Shown: positions 18,721 through 27,040 of the stretch, piece by piece
Layout: every line of letters begins with the position of its first letter
How positions within the stretch are numbered: the stretch's first letter is position 1
Origin: an uncultured Hymenobacter sp.
GTDB taxonomy: Bacteria; Bacteroidota; Bacteroidia; Cytophagales; Hymenobacteraceae
Reading direction: 5' to 3'
Assembly: GCA_913776615.1 (NCBI GenBank)
Contig: CAJYPK010000050.1
Span: 1-64,000 of the forward strand
DNA: 64,000 nt
The notes under the pieces: generated by a model
The model's input: only the letters and a program-made list of their open reading frames with translations
What the model was told of the DNA's origin: nothing
Database searches by the model: none
Program-made: the position numbers and the translations under genes

Positions 18721-18886
18721 ATGGCGAAGCAGTGAAATGGCGAGTGGTGAGATAGGGAGTGGTAAGATGGTGAGTAGTGAAATATGAGCGGCTTGTAGCT
18801 TCACAACCAACTAAGCTGTGGCACACATGGCAATTCATCACCCATCACATTACCACTTCACCATCTCACCACTCACCATCTCACCG
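18713..18886. repeat. inverted repeat of GGTGAGATGG-type units between kinase and regulator
   Basis: The left part (18713-18786) is made of degenerate units such as GTGAAATGG, GGTGAGAT and GGTAAGATGG. The right arm (18840-18886) is the inverse, with units such as TCACCATC and TCACCACT. The right arm abuts the kinase stop codon (18887-18889). Part of the unit (GGTAAGATGGTGA, 18761-18773) recurs exactly at 55473-55485. Confidence 0.65.
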
Positions 18887-20830
18887 CTACTGGAGGGGTA
18901 GGCGCACTATCAGGCCCAGGCCCCGGGCTGGGCCGCCGGCCTCCACTTGCACGGTACCGCCCACTGCCTGGGCGCGCATGCGCATGTTGGGCAGGCCCTG
19001 GCCGCCGGGCCGGCTGACAGCGACGCTGCCCCGGCCATCGTCGCGGACGGTGAGCTCCAGCTGGCCGTCCGGCAGCCGCAGGCGCACTTGTACCTGGTGG
19101 GCCTGCGCGTGCTTTATTACGTTGTGCAGGGCTTCTTTATAGATGGAATAGAGCGCCTGGCGGGTAGCTAGCGGCACGGCGGCCGTCGCCACCGCGGCCT
19201 CGGCCCCAAAGTCGATTTCGAGGCCGGCGGGGGGCAATACCTCGTGGGCGTGGTCGCGCAGGCGGTCGAGCAGGCTGGCGGCCGAGTCGTAGCGGGCGTC
19301 GATGCTCCACACGGCGTCGCTCATCTGACGGGCGGCGCGGCGGCTGGCGTCGGCCATCTGGTCGAGGTAGGCTTGCTGCTGCGACGGGGCGTAGCGCCCT
19401 TCCCGCAGCAGCGTACTCTGCATGGAAATCTGGGTGAGCATACTCCCGACCTCGTCGTGCAAATCGGCCGCGATGCGGGTGCGCAGGGCCTCCTGGCGGC
19501 GAGCCTCGCGGCGGCGGTAGCGCCACAGCAGGTAGCCGGCTAGCGCCAGCACCAGCCAGGCCCCGCCAATCAGCACCGCCGCGGCCTGGCGGTAGTGCAG
19601 CCGGTCGAGCTCCTGCTGCTGGGTTTGCAAGCGAGCCTGCTGGCGCAGCAGCCGAATCTGGCTCTGCTCCTGGCCGTGCGCCGCCTGGGCTTCGAGAGCA
19701 GCCACCCGGCGACGGGTTTCCTCCCCCGCAATGCTATCGGCGTACGCGCTGGCCAATACCTGGTAGCGGTAAGCGGCGTGGCCCTGCCCCAGGGCATCGC
19801 TGGCCTGGGCCAATGCCAGGGCCGCGTCGCGAACTATCAGCCGCAAATGGGCCGCCCGCGCCGTAGCCAGGCTGCGGGCGGCAGCGCGCAGCGCACTGTC
19901 GGGACGGGCAGTGGCCAGCCAGGTTTGGGCGAGCAGCAAGGCGGCCTGAGCCACTTGTTCGGGAGTACCCGTAGCCTGGGCACGGCGTAATAAACTTTGG
20001 GCTGCCCGGCGGGCGGCTACGTGGTCGCCCAAGCGATTAGTCATGTCGGCCTGCGACAACTCGACGGGCAATAGGCCGCGGGCATTGTATACCTTACCAT
20101 AGTTGGCGGCGGTCTGCATGTAGTAGTTGCGAGCGGCTAGCCACTGCCCCTGCCGACGGCTGATGTCGCCGAGGGCCAGGTACACGTACCCCGTACCCAA
20201 GGGGTCGTGGGCGGCCGGTATCAGGTGCCGAGCTGCCTCCACGTGGGCGCGGGCCGTGTCGTATTCACCCAGCGCCAGCTCAATCCGCGCCGCCTGTATC
20301 AACTGAAATAACTCGGTACGAGCATCACGTAGCACCCGCGCCACGGCTAGCCCCCTTAGGCTCATTCCCAGAGCCGCAGCGCAGTTGCCCTGCTCGGTAT
20401 ATACCCGGGCCAGATTGTAGTACGCGCGGGTTTGCTTGTAGCGACTACCCAGCTGCATACTTAGCTTTAAAGCTATCTGCGAGTGATAGACCGCCGAATC
20501 GTACGCATTGCGGGCCCGCAGGCAGTAGCCCAGGTTGAAATGGGCATCCAGCAAGCCCGCGGCAAAGTGCAGCCGCTGGGCCAGCGCCAATGCCCGCCGG
20601 GCCAGGCGCTCAGCCTCCGGCGCTTCGTTGGTCCGCAACAGGAAGGCCAATGCGTTCAGCCGACCTACCCGCTGAGTGTCGAGCCGGGGCTGGGTAGCCA
20701 GCAACCGCCCGATACTATCGCGTATAACGACCATGCGCGCCAGCGGCACCGGCGGCCCCTGGGCCCGCGCTGCGCCGCCCAGCAGCAAGCCCAGCCATAA
20801 AACGAGTAAGCGTTCTTTTATACGCGACAC
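18887..20830 (-). CDS. TPR-containing sensor histidine kinase (HisKA_3)
   Basis: A 647-aa membrane-bound sensor kinase. It has an N-terminal signal sequence (1-23), a periplasmic TPR-rich region (about 50-380), a coiled-coil-like Gln-rich stretch, one transmembrane helix (about 415-437), a HisKA_3 dimerisation/phosphoacceptor domain with H458 in ADLHDEVGS, and an HATPase domain (about 550-647; N box EALHNVIKHA, DDGRG, GQGLPNM). TPR-HisKA_3 kinases with LuxR regulators are common in Bacteroidota. It phosphorylates, by inference, the regulator encoded next (18026-18667). A TATTTTTG box lies at 20865-20872 on the minus strand but lacks an obvious -33 partner. The input signal is unknown. Confidence 0.9.
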   Translation of the reverse strand: MSRIKERLLVLWLGLLLGGAARAQGPPVPLARMVVIRDSIGRLLATQPRLDTQRVGRLNALAFLLRTNEAPEAERLARRALALAQRLHFAAGLLDAHFNLGYCLRARNAYDSAVYHSQIALKLSMQLGSRYKQTRAYYNLARVYTEQGNCAAALGMSLRGLAVARVLRDARTELFQLIQAARIELALGEYDTARAHVEAARHLIPAAHDPLGTGYVYLALGDISRRQGQWLAARNYYMQTAANYGKVYNARGLLPVELSQADMTNRLGDHVAARRAAQSLLRRAQATGTPEQVAQAALLLAQTWLATARPDSALRAAARSLATARAAHLRLIVRDAALALAQASDALGQGHAAYRYQVLASAYADSIAGEETRRRVAALEAQAAHGQEQSQIRLLRQQARLQTQQQELDRLHYRQAAAVLIGGAWLVLALAGYLLWRYRRREARRQEALRTRIAADLHDEVGSMLTQISMQSTLLREGRYAPSQQQAYLDQMADASRRAARQMSDAVWSIDARYDSAASLLDRLRDHAHEVLPPAGLEIDFGAEAAVATAAVPLATRQALYSIYKEALHNVIKHAQAHQVQVRLRLPDGQLELTVRDDGRGSVAVSRPGGQGLPNMRMRAQAVGGTVQVEAGGPARGLGLIVRLPLQ

Positions 20831-21051
20831 ATGGGAGTAGTCAGCCTGCGTAGCACCAACTACTCAAAAATACTATCGCCAGCCCGTTAATCATTGAAGC
20901 TGCTTAGGAAGTTATCCTTGCTTAAAAACCAGTCATGCTTCGGCAAGCGAACGCCAGATAAGCGCGATAACCGTTCTTACTGGCCTACTTCCTAAACTAC
21001 TTCATTGTAATTTCTCAGTCGCGTGTAACGGCGTTGGGGCTGGTAACCAAA

Positions 21052-21084
21052 AAAGCGCCGGCACCTCCAGGGTACCGGCGCTTT
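21052..21084 (-). terminator. terminator of the atp operon
   Basis: Stem AAAGCGCCGGCACC/GGTACCGGCGCTTT (one wobble) with loop TCCAG, followed on the minus strand by six T. It lies 22 bases past the atpG stop codon. Confidence 0.9.
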
Positions 21085-21105
21085 CGCGTTGTTTGAGCGT
21101 ACCGC

Positions 21106-22008
21106 TTACTGGCCAGCCGCCAGCGCCTCGGCCCCACCCACGATTTCGAGAATCTCGGTCGTGATGGCCGCCTGACGCGTCCGGTTGTAGGTCAGCTTGA
21201 GCGACTTCAGCAGCTCACCGGCGTTGTCGGTGGCTTTGTCCATCGCCGTCATGCGGGCACCGTGCTCCGAGGCGTTGCTTTCCAGCACGGCCTTGTAGAG
21301 CTGAATCTTCAGGCTTTGCGGGATGAGCGTCTGGATAATCTCCTCCTTGCTGGGCTCGAAAATGTAGTCGATGCTGTTGTCGGGCGCGGTAGCGCTAGGA
21401 GTCCCGGCGGGTACTTCGGTGGGCGCGAGCGGCAGCAGTTGCTCGGCCTGAATCACCTGGGTGGCCACGTTCTTGAACTCGTTGTATACCATCACCACCT
21501 GATCGTAGCGCTCCTCGGTAAAGCCGCGCATGGCTTCTTCCGCCGCCACGCGCACCGTATCGAACGAGAGCTTGCCGAACACGTGCGTGTAGTCGCCCAC
21601 GCGCTGGAAATTACGGCGACCGTAGTAGTCGTGCGCCTTCTTGCCGATGGCCATCACCGAGATGGCACTTTGCGGCAGGTTGGCGTAGCGCTGGGCAATC
21701 AGCGCGTTCACTCCCTTGAACACGTTGGCGTTGAAGGCACCGGCCAGCCCCCGGTCGGAGGTAATGGCGATGATGAGCACCCGGCGCACCTCGCGCACCT
21801 GGCCGTACTCGCTCACTACCTCGTCGGTGGTGGTGCGGGTCAGGTTAGCCAGAATGCTGGTGAGGCGCTGCGCGTAGGGGCGCATGCGGGTAATGTTGTC
21901 CTGAGCCCGGCGCAGCTTAGCCGCCGCCACCATTTTCATGGCTTTGGTGATTTGCTGCGTGCTCGAAACCGATTGGATACGCGAGCGAACTTCCTTTAAG
22001 CTTGCCAT
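21106..22008 (-). CDS. atpG: ATP synthase F1 subunit gamma
   Basis: A 300-aa F1 gamma subunit, the rotating central stalk that couples c-ring rotation to catalysis. The N-terminus (MASLKEVRSRIQSVSSTQQI, then TKAMKMVAAAKLRRAQ) and the C-terminus (TYNRTRQAAITTEILEIVGGAEAL) are the two conserved helices of the coiled coil. It is the last gene of the operon, followed by a strong terminator. The atpA-atpG gap carries an inverted repeat that starts at the atpA stop codon. atpD and atpC do not follow, which is usual for Bacteroidota, where they form a separate unit. Confidence 0.97.
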   Translation of the reverse strand: MASLKEVRSRIQSVSSTQQITKAMKMVAAAKLRRAQDNITRMRPYAQRLTSILANLTRTTTDEVVSEYGQVREVRRVLIIAITSDRGLAGAFNANVFKGVNALIAQRYANLPQSAISVMAIGKKAHDYYGRRNFQRVGDYTHVFGKLSFDTVRVAAEEAMRGFTEERYDQVVMVYNEFKNVATQVIQAEQLLPLAPTEVPAGTPSATAPDNSIDYIFEPSKEEIIQTLIPQSLKIQLYKAVLESNASEHGARMTAMDKATDNAGELLKSLKLTYNRTRQAAITTEILEIVGGAEALAAGQ

Positions 22009-22015
22009 TTACTTC

Positions 22016-22112
22016 AATTATGAGTTTTGAATTATGAATTATGAATTACACGCTAGCCCCAAGGGAGACAACCGCTTGCCAATTCATAATTCATAACTCA
22101 TAATTTATAATT
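22016..22112. repeat. AT-rich inverted repeat at the atpA stop codon
   Basis: A 32-base left arm (22016-22047) and the reverse complement of the right arm (22081-22112) differ at about five positions. Both consist of repeated ATGAATT/ATGAGTT-like units, and 33 bases separate them. The right arm overlaps the atpA stop codon (22111-22113); the left arm ends 7 bases before the atpG start. Its AT content contrasts sharply with the surrounding genes. Confidence 0.8.
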
Positions 22113-23694
22113 ACTTAGCGGCGTAGCCAGCAGCTACATCCTTGGCCGTCTGGCGGATAGCCCCCGTTACCGAGTCGTCGAGCTTGCCGGCTTTCAGGGC
22201 CTTCAGCACATCGGGGTTACGAGCGTTCATCACTTGGCGGAACTCAGCTTCGAACTCCCGCACGCGGTTAACCGGTACGGTATCGAGCAGGCCGTTGGTC
22301 GCGGCGTAGATGATGGCCACCTGGTCTTCCACCTTTACGGGCGAGAACTGGGGCTGCTTCAGGATTTCCAGGTTGCGACGGCCGCGCTCGATAGTGAGCT
22401 TGGTTGAGGCGTCAAGGTCCGAGCCGAACTTGGCGAAGGCTTCCAGCTCGCGGAACTGGGCCTGGTCGAGCTTCAGCGTACCCGATACCTTCTTCATCGA
22501 CTTGATCTGGGCGTTGCCACCCACGCGGCTCACCGAGATACCCACGTTGATAGCGGGGCGCACGCCGGAGTTGAAGAGGTTGGTTTCAAGGAAGATCTGG
22601 CCGTCGGTAATCGAAATTACGTTGGTCGGAATGTACGCCGATACGTCGCCAGCCTGCGTTTCGATGAGCGGCAGGGCCGTCAGCGAGCCACCGCCTTTCA
22701 CCAGGGGCTTCAGGCTTTCGGGCAGGTCGTTCATGTTGCGCGCAATCTCATCCGAAGCGTTGATTTTAGCGGCGCGCTCCAGCAGGCGGCTGTGCAGGTA
22801 GAATACGTCGCCGGGGTAAGCCTCACGGCCCGGGGGGCGACGCAGCAGCAGCGACACCTCACGGTAAGCCACGGCCTGCTTCGACAAGTCGTCGTACACC
22901 ACGAGGGCCGGACGGCCCGTATCGCGGAAGTACTCGCCGATGGCGGCACCCGTGAAGGGAGCGTAGAACTGCATCGGAGCGGGATCCGAGGCCGAAGCCG
23001 ATACCACCACGGTGTAGTCCATCGCGCCGCCCTTGGTCAGGGCGTTAACTACCTGAGCTACCGTCGAGGCCTTCTGGCCTACGGCTACGTAGATGCAGAA
23101 TACGGGCTCGCCGCGCTCGTAGAACTCGCGCTGGTTGAGGATGGCGTCGAGGGCCACGGTCGACTTGCCGGTCTGGCGGTCACCGATGATCAGCTCGCGC
23201 TGGCCCCGGCCAATCGGAATCATGGCGTCGATAGCCTTGATGCCAGTTTGCAGCGGCTCGGTAACGGGCTGGCGGAAGATTACGCCGGGAGCCTTGCGCT
23301 CGAGGGGCATCTCGTAGGTCTGGCCCTGAATGGGGCCGCGGCCGTCGATGGGCTGGCCCAGCGTGTTTACCACGCGGCCCACGATGCCCTCGCCTACCTG
23401 GATAGCAGCGATTTTGTTGGTGCGGCGCACGGTGGCACCTTCCCGAATTTCAGAGTAGTCGCCGAGCAGTACGGCACCTACGTTGTCTTCTTCGAGGTTC
23501 AGCACCAGCCCTTGCAGGCCGTTTTCAAACTCGATCAGCTCGCCCGACTGGGCGTGCGATAGCCCGTAGATGCGAGCCACGCCGTCGCCCACCTGGAGCA
23601 CGGTGCCGACTTCTTCCAGCTCAGCGGCCGATTTAAAGTTGGACAGCTGCTGCCGCAGGATAGCGGATACTTCGTCCGGGCGTACTTCTGCCAT
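22111..23694 (-). CDS. atpA: ATP synthase F1 subunit alpha
   Basis: A 527-aa F1 alpha subunit of normal length. It has the beta-barrel domain (about 28-95), the nucleotide-binding domain with Walker A GDRQTGKST (171-179), and the C-terminal helical domain. It forms the alpha3beta3 hexamer with the beta subunit (not in this window) and binds non-catalytic nucleotide. It starts 7 bases after the atpH stop codon, so the two are likely translated from one mRNA. Confidence 0.98.
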   Translation of the reverse strand: MAEVRPDEVSAILRQQLSNFKSAAELEEVGTVLQVGDGVARIYGLSHAQSGELIEFENGLQGLVLNLEEDNVGAVLLGDYSEIREGATVRRTNKIAAIQVGEGIVGRVVNTLGQPIDGRGPIQGQTYEMPLERKAPGVIFRQPVTEPLQTGIKAIDAMIPIGRGQRELIIGDRQTGKSTVALDAILNQREFYERGEPVFCIYVAVGQKASTVAQVVNALTKGGAMDYTVVVSASASDPAPMQFYAPFTGAAIGEYFRDTGRPALVVYDDLSKQAVAYREVSLLLRRPPGREAYPGDVFYLHSRLLERAAKINASDEIARNMNDLPESLKPLVKGGGSLTALPLIETQAGDVSAYIPTNVISITDGQIFLETNLFNSGVRPAINVGISVSRVGGNAQIKSMKKVSGTLKLDQAQFRELEAFAKFGSDLDASTKLTIERGRRNLEILKQPQFSPVKVEDQVAIIYAATNGLLDTVPVNRVREFEAEFRQVMNARNPDVLKALKAGKLDDSVTGAIRQTAKDVAAGYAAK

Positions 23695-23701
23695 GATAGT
23701 A

Positions 23702-24265
23702 TTAGTTTAGACTAGGTTGGTAAGAATTATCGGTTAGGGAAGAGCGCAGGCGGCGCAGGCCACCCCGAACCGAATCGTCAATCTGCTGGTCGCCCACGCG
23801 CAGGATAAAACCGCCGATCAGCGAAGCGTCCACCTTTTCGGTAAGCGACACTTCCTTGAGACCGGTTTGCTGCTTCACCAACTGCTCGATTTCAGCGCGG
23901 GTGGCGGGCGTCAGCGGCGTGGCCGACGTAACCTCGGCTACCTGCACGCCCATCAGGGCATTGTACTGGGCCAGGAACTCGGTCCCGATGTGCTCCAGGG
24001 CCGACTCACGGTTTTTGCTGGTCAGAATCTGGAAGAAGCGCAGCATCGTTTCCGACACCTTGCCCTGAAACACGGCGTTGAGAATACTGAGCTTCTTGTC
24101 GTGCTTCACAATCGGGTTGCGCAGCAGCAGGCGCAGGTCGCGGCTGCCGGCCACAGTGTTGGCCAGCAGGTCCATGTCCTGCTTAATGGTTGCCAGGGTG
24201 CCCATTTCCTGCGCCAGGTCCAGCAAAGACTTGGCGTAGCGGGCGGCTACTCGTTGGTCGGCCAT
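23702..24265 (-). CDS. atpH: ATP synthase F1 subunit delta
   Basis: A 187-aa delta (OSCP) subunit that joins the peripheral stalk to the top of F1. The N-terminal helical domain begins MADQRVAARYAKSLLDLAQE and contains LRNPIVKHDKK. The C-terminal domain has the conserved VDASLIGGFILRVGDQQIDDS segment of this family (about 148-168). It lies between atpF (upstream, gap with an inverted repeat) and atpA (7-base gap). Confidence 0.96.
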   Translation of the reverse strand: MADQRVAARYAKSLLDLAQEMGTLATIKQDMDLLANTVAGSRDLRLLLRNPIVKHDKKLSILNAVFQGKVSETMLRFFQILTSKNRESALEHIGTEFLAQYNALMGVQVAEVTSATPLTPATRAEIEQLVKQQTGLKEVSLTEKVDASLIGGFILRVGDQQIDDSVRGGLRRLRSSLTDNSYQPSLN

Positions 24266-24273
24266 TTTTTTAC

Positions 24274-24371
24274 TTGTTAATGGTTAATGATTAATTGTTA
24301 ATAGCTGGTTGAGAGCGGCTTAAAAAGCGAGTTCAACAATTAATCATTAACAATTAACCATTGACAATTAA
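24274..24371. repeat. AT-rich inverted repeat at the atpF stop codon
   Basis: The left arm (24274-24302) is built of TTAATGG/TTAATGA/TTAATTG units. The right arm (24334-24371) is its inverse with one extra unit. The right arm overlaps the atpF stop codon (24368-24370); the left arm begins 9 bases from the atpH start. It has the same layout as the element at 22016-22112 but a different unit. Confidence 0.8.
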
Positions 24372-24862
24372 TTGAGCTTTACGTCTTTCAGGTAGTCATC
24401 TACCAGCTTTTGCTGGGCGGCGGGGTCGGCCAGCTCGCGGCGGAGCAGGCGCTCGGCGATGTCCACGCTCAGCTGGGCGGCGGTGTTGCGCACCTCGGCC
24501 AGGGCCTGGCTTTTCTCCTGCTGAATGGCTTCGCGGGCTTGCTGCGTGATGCGGTTAGCCTCTTCGGTAGCCGTGGTTTTGGCTTGCTCCACAAATTGAG
24601 CTGCCATCGCCTGACCTTCCTTCAGCATTTGGTCGCGCTCCTTGCGGGCTTCGGCCAGAAGCTTCTCGTTGCCGGCTTTCAGGCTTTGCATCTCTTCCTT
24701 CGCCTGCTGGGCCATCTTCAGCGCGCTGTCGATGCTTTCTTCCCGCTCCTTGAGCGAGCCCAGAATCGGCTTCCAGGCAAACTTGGCCAGCAGCAGAAAC
24801 AGGAGAAGGAAAATCAGGGTTTGCCAGAAGAGCAAACCAAATTCGGGGGTGATAAGATTCAT
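24368..24862 (-). CDS. atpF: ATP synthase F0 subunit b
   Basis: A 164-aa b subunit of the peripheral stalk. I start it at the ATG at 24860-24862 (MNLITPEFGLLFWQTL); a TTG four codons upstream is the only alternative. One N-terminal membrane helix (about 8-27) is followed by a long charged coiled coil rich in Ala, Glu, Lys and Gln, the usual dimeric stator. It lies between atpE and atpH. Confidence 0.96.
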   Translation of the reverse strand: MNLITPEFGLLFWQTLIFLLLFLLLAKFAWKPILGSLKEREESIDSALKMAQQAKEEMQSLKAGNEKLLAEARKERDQMLKEGQAMAAQFVEQAKTTATEEANRITQQAREAIQQEKSQALAEVRNTAAQLSVDIAERLLRRELADPAAQQKLVDDYLKDVKLN

Positions 24863-25055
24863 AGAGGACGGCAATTATCGGGGTGGCAGCGCCGCGGTAA
24901 GGCGACACCGATAAACATCCGGCGGCGGCAGCTTAGTTGCCCAGGTGCCCGGCCGGCTGGGGAACCAGCGAAAAACTCAGGCCCTAGCCGAACGAAAACC
25001 CGGCGCGACTGGCCCCCACGCGGGAGGCCAGCCGGCCGGGCTTAAACCGACGCGA

Positions 25056-25316
25056 TTACTGCAATTTCAGGGCGATGAGCAGGCAGACTACGATGGCGAA
25101 CAGCGTAGCACCTTCCAGCAGAGCCGCTACGATCAGCATAGCAGTCTGGATTTTGCCCGAAGCTTCCGGCTGACGGCCGATGGCTTCCATAGCGCTACCC
25201 CCGATGCGGCCAATGCCCAGGCCAGCGCCCAGGATAGCCAGACCAGCGCCGAGGCCGGCACCCATTACAGCCAGACCAACCGAATTAACAACTTGCAGCA
25301 ACAACGAAAGAAGCAT
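25056..25316 (-). CDS. atpE: ATP synthase F0 subunit c
   Basis: An 86-aa c subunit, two transmembrane helices forming the rotor ring. Helix 1 is Gly/Ala-rich (GLGAGLAILGAGLGIG), the polar loop is GRQPE, and helix 2 carries the ion-binding carboxylate E68 (ALLEGATLF). Glycine rather than Ser/Thr follows E68 and I see no Na+-type Gln in helix 1, so proton use is the likely inference. A 78-base gap separates it from atpB. Confidence 0.97.
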   Translation of the reverse strand: MLLSLLLQVVNSVGLAVMGAGLGAGLAILGAGLGIGRIGGSAMEAIGRQPEASGKIQTAMLIVAALLEGATLFAIVVCLLIALKLQ

Positions 25317-25393
25317 GGTAAAAAGAAAAATGTGTGTAGGGAAAAAACTTGGGGAAATAAAGACCCGGCCGCCGGTGCGGTGACTAGGTTAGC

Positions 25394-26479
25394 TTAGTGA
25401 GCGGCTACGTCGGGGCGGCCCAGGTGAGCCAGGTTGGAACCACCAGCGCGCTCCTCGGCGGTGCCGAAGTCCTCGTGGTGCGCCTCGTCGTGGTGATGCT
25501 CTTCCACGGCGCTGCCAATGTACATGGCCGTCAGCAGGGTGAAGATATAGGCTTGCAGAATCGACACCAGTAGTTCCAGCATGCTGATGAACAAGCCGAA
25601 GGGTACCGAGAGAAAGCCCGTAGCCGACGAACGGAAGATGAAGATGAGGCTGATAAAGCTCAGGATGATGATGTGGCCGGCCGTGATGTTGGCGAACAAA
25701 CGAATCATCAGCGAGAAGGGCTTCACGATCACGCCCACCAACTCAACCGGCACCATGATGATGTAGAGCGGCCACGGCACCCCGGGAGGCGCGAAGATGT
25801 GACCCCAGTAGTTCTTGTTGGCGCTGAACAGCGTGATGATGAGCGTGAGCAGGGCCATGGCCATCGTCACGGCGATGTTGCCGGTGAGGTTGGCCGCGCC
25901 GGGCGTGAGACCCAGCAGGTTATTAAACCAGATGAAGAAGAAGACCGTGAGCAGGTACGGCATGTAGCGCTCGTATTTGGGGCCGATGCTCTTCTTGCCC
26001 ACCTCGTCGCGGATAAACACCACGAACGGCTCCAGGGCGTTTTGCAGACCCGAGGGTGCCTGGCCGGCACGGCGGTTGTACGACTTGGCTACCGAAGTAA
26101 AGATGATTACCAGCAGCAGGCTGCTCATGGCGAGGGCCGCTACGTTCTTGGTGATGGAGAAGTCGTAGACTTTGCTGCCGTCGGTGGTAACGAGCTTCTC
26201 TTCTTCGAGCTTCAGGTTGCCGTGGGTTTTGCCCTCGGCTAGCTCTTCGGAGGAGAATACGGATAGTCCTTTACCCGGCTGGTAAGCGATGATGGGCAGG
26301 TAGGTAACGAAGTGCCCGTTGTCCGTGCTGAACCAGTGCCACTCGTGGGAGTCGGCCACGTGGTGCAAAATAACTTCGCCGGGGTTGAAGGACTCCCCTT
26401 TTTCGCCCGATTCAGTGGGTTCGGCACCGAAGCCGACGAACGTACACAGGCAAAGCAAGAGGGTGAGTAAGCGCTTCAT
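25394..26479 (-). CDS. atpB: ATP synthase F0 subunit a
   Basis: A 361-aa a subunit forming the proton half-channels beside the c ring. The essential arginine is R260 in SLMIRLFANITAGH. It has an N-terminal signal-like sequence (1-19) and a periplasmic extension to about residue 110 before the membrane helices, which is typical of Bacteroidota AtpB. The C-terminal tail is His/Asp/Glu-rich. It lies downstream of the small membrane gene at 26514 and upstream of atpE. Confidence 0.97.
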   Translation of the reverse strand: MKRLLTLLLCLCTFVGFGAEPTESGEKGESFNPGEVILHHVADSHEWHWFSTDNGHFVTYLPIIAYQPGKGLSVFSSEELAEGKTHGNLKLEEEKLVTTDGSKVYDFSITKNVAALAMSSLLLVIIFTSVAKSYNRRAGQAPSGLQNALEPFVVFIRDEVGKKSIGPKYERYMPYLLTVFFFIWFNNLLGLTPGAANLTGNIAVTMAMALLTLIITLFSANKNYWGHIFAPPGVPWPLYIIMVPVELVGVIVKPFSLMIRLFANITAGHIIILSFISLIFIFRSSATGFLSVPFGLFISMLELLVSILQAYIFTLLTAMYIGSAVEEHHHDEAHHEDFGTAEERAGGSNLAHLGRPDVAAH

Positions 26480-26513
26480 TCAATAGTGATTAAAACCCAA
26501 GTCCGGGGGTAAA

Positions 26514-26927
26514 TTATTCTTCTTTTGGGACTTGCTTCGCTGAAAACGGGCGCAAGTTACTAAAAATAGCCCATATTTCAAAACCAGCGCACAGAAAGTA
26601 GCCTATGAAGAAGGCTCCGAGGAAGGTGAGCAGGCCGTGGCTATCGTGGATATTACCGGTAAAAAAATAGACGAGAATAATACCGATGCCAATCAGCAGC
26701 CGTGCCCCTACCCCACCGAAATAAGCCACTAGAAAGCGGCCGGGCGAGCTACGGGTGACCGCCGCCGTGAGCCAGTAGGCGAGCAGCGTCAGTCCCAGCA
26801 GCGCCCCCACTACGTAGGGCGCCAGCGGGTGCACCACTGCCTCGCCGAAGGCCGCCCGCAAGCCGAAAAGCACGGCCAAACAGAACAGCGCAAAGGCCGC
26901 AAACTGAGTAAGAAATCGGGTGTTCAT
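26514..26927 (-). CDS. small four-helix membrane protein, AtpI-like position
   Basis: A 137-aa membrane protein started at ATG 26925-26927; a TTG nine codons upstream is less likely. Four hydrophobic helices (about 8-25, 35-55, 70-90, 100-122) and a short charged C-terminus are visible. It is the first gene of the atp cluster, just ahead of atpB, the position of the AtpI/UncI-type assembly factor. Sequence resemblance to AtpI is weak by eye, so the name rests mainly on position and topology. Confidence 0.8.
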   Translation of the reverse strand: MNTRFLTQFAAFALFCLAVLFGLRAAFGEAVVHPLAPYVVGALLGLTLLAYWLTAAVTRSSPGRFLVAYFGGVGARLLIGIGIILVYFFTGNIHDSHGLLTFLGAFFIGYFLCAGFEIWAIFSNLRPFSAKQVPKEE

Positions 26928-26976
26928 GGGCAGCAGGTCGAAACCGGGCCGCAAAGGTCGGCACAGAACTGCGCAA

Positions 26977-27006
26977 AAGCCCCGTCGACCGGGGCCAACG
27001 GGGCTT
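26977..27006 (-). terminator. terminator of the SusCD-lipoprotein operon
   Basis: Stem AAGCCCCGT/ACGGGGCTT (9 bp, 12-base loop) followed on the minus strand by TTTTG. It lies between the lipoprotein gene ending at 27041 and the first atp gene, so it separates the two operons. Confidence 0.75.
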
Positions 27007-27040
27007 AATTTGTGAAAAAACTCTGAAAAAAGTGGCTGGC

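Noticed and set aside
21106..26927. Missing atpD and atpC as a sign of a broken ATP synthase operon
   Set aside because: In Bacteroidota the beta and epsilon genes commonly form a separate unit, so the absence is expected.
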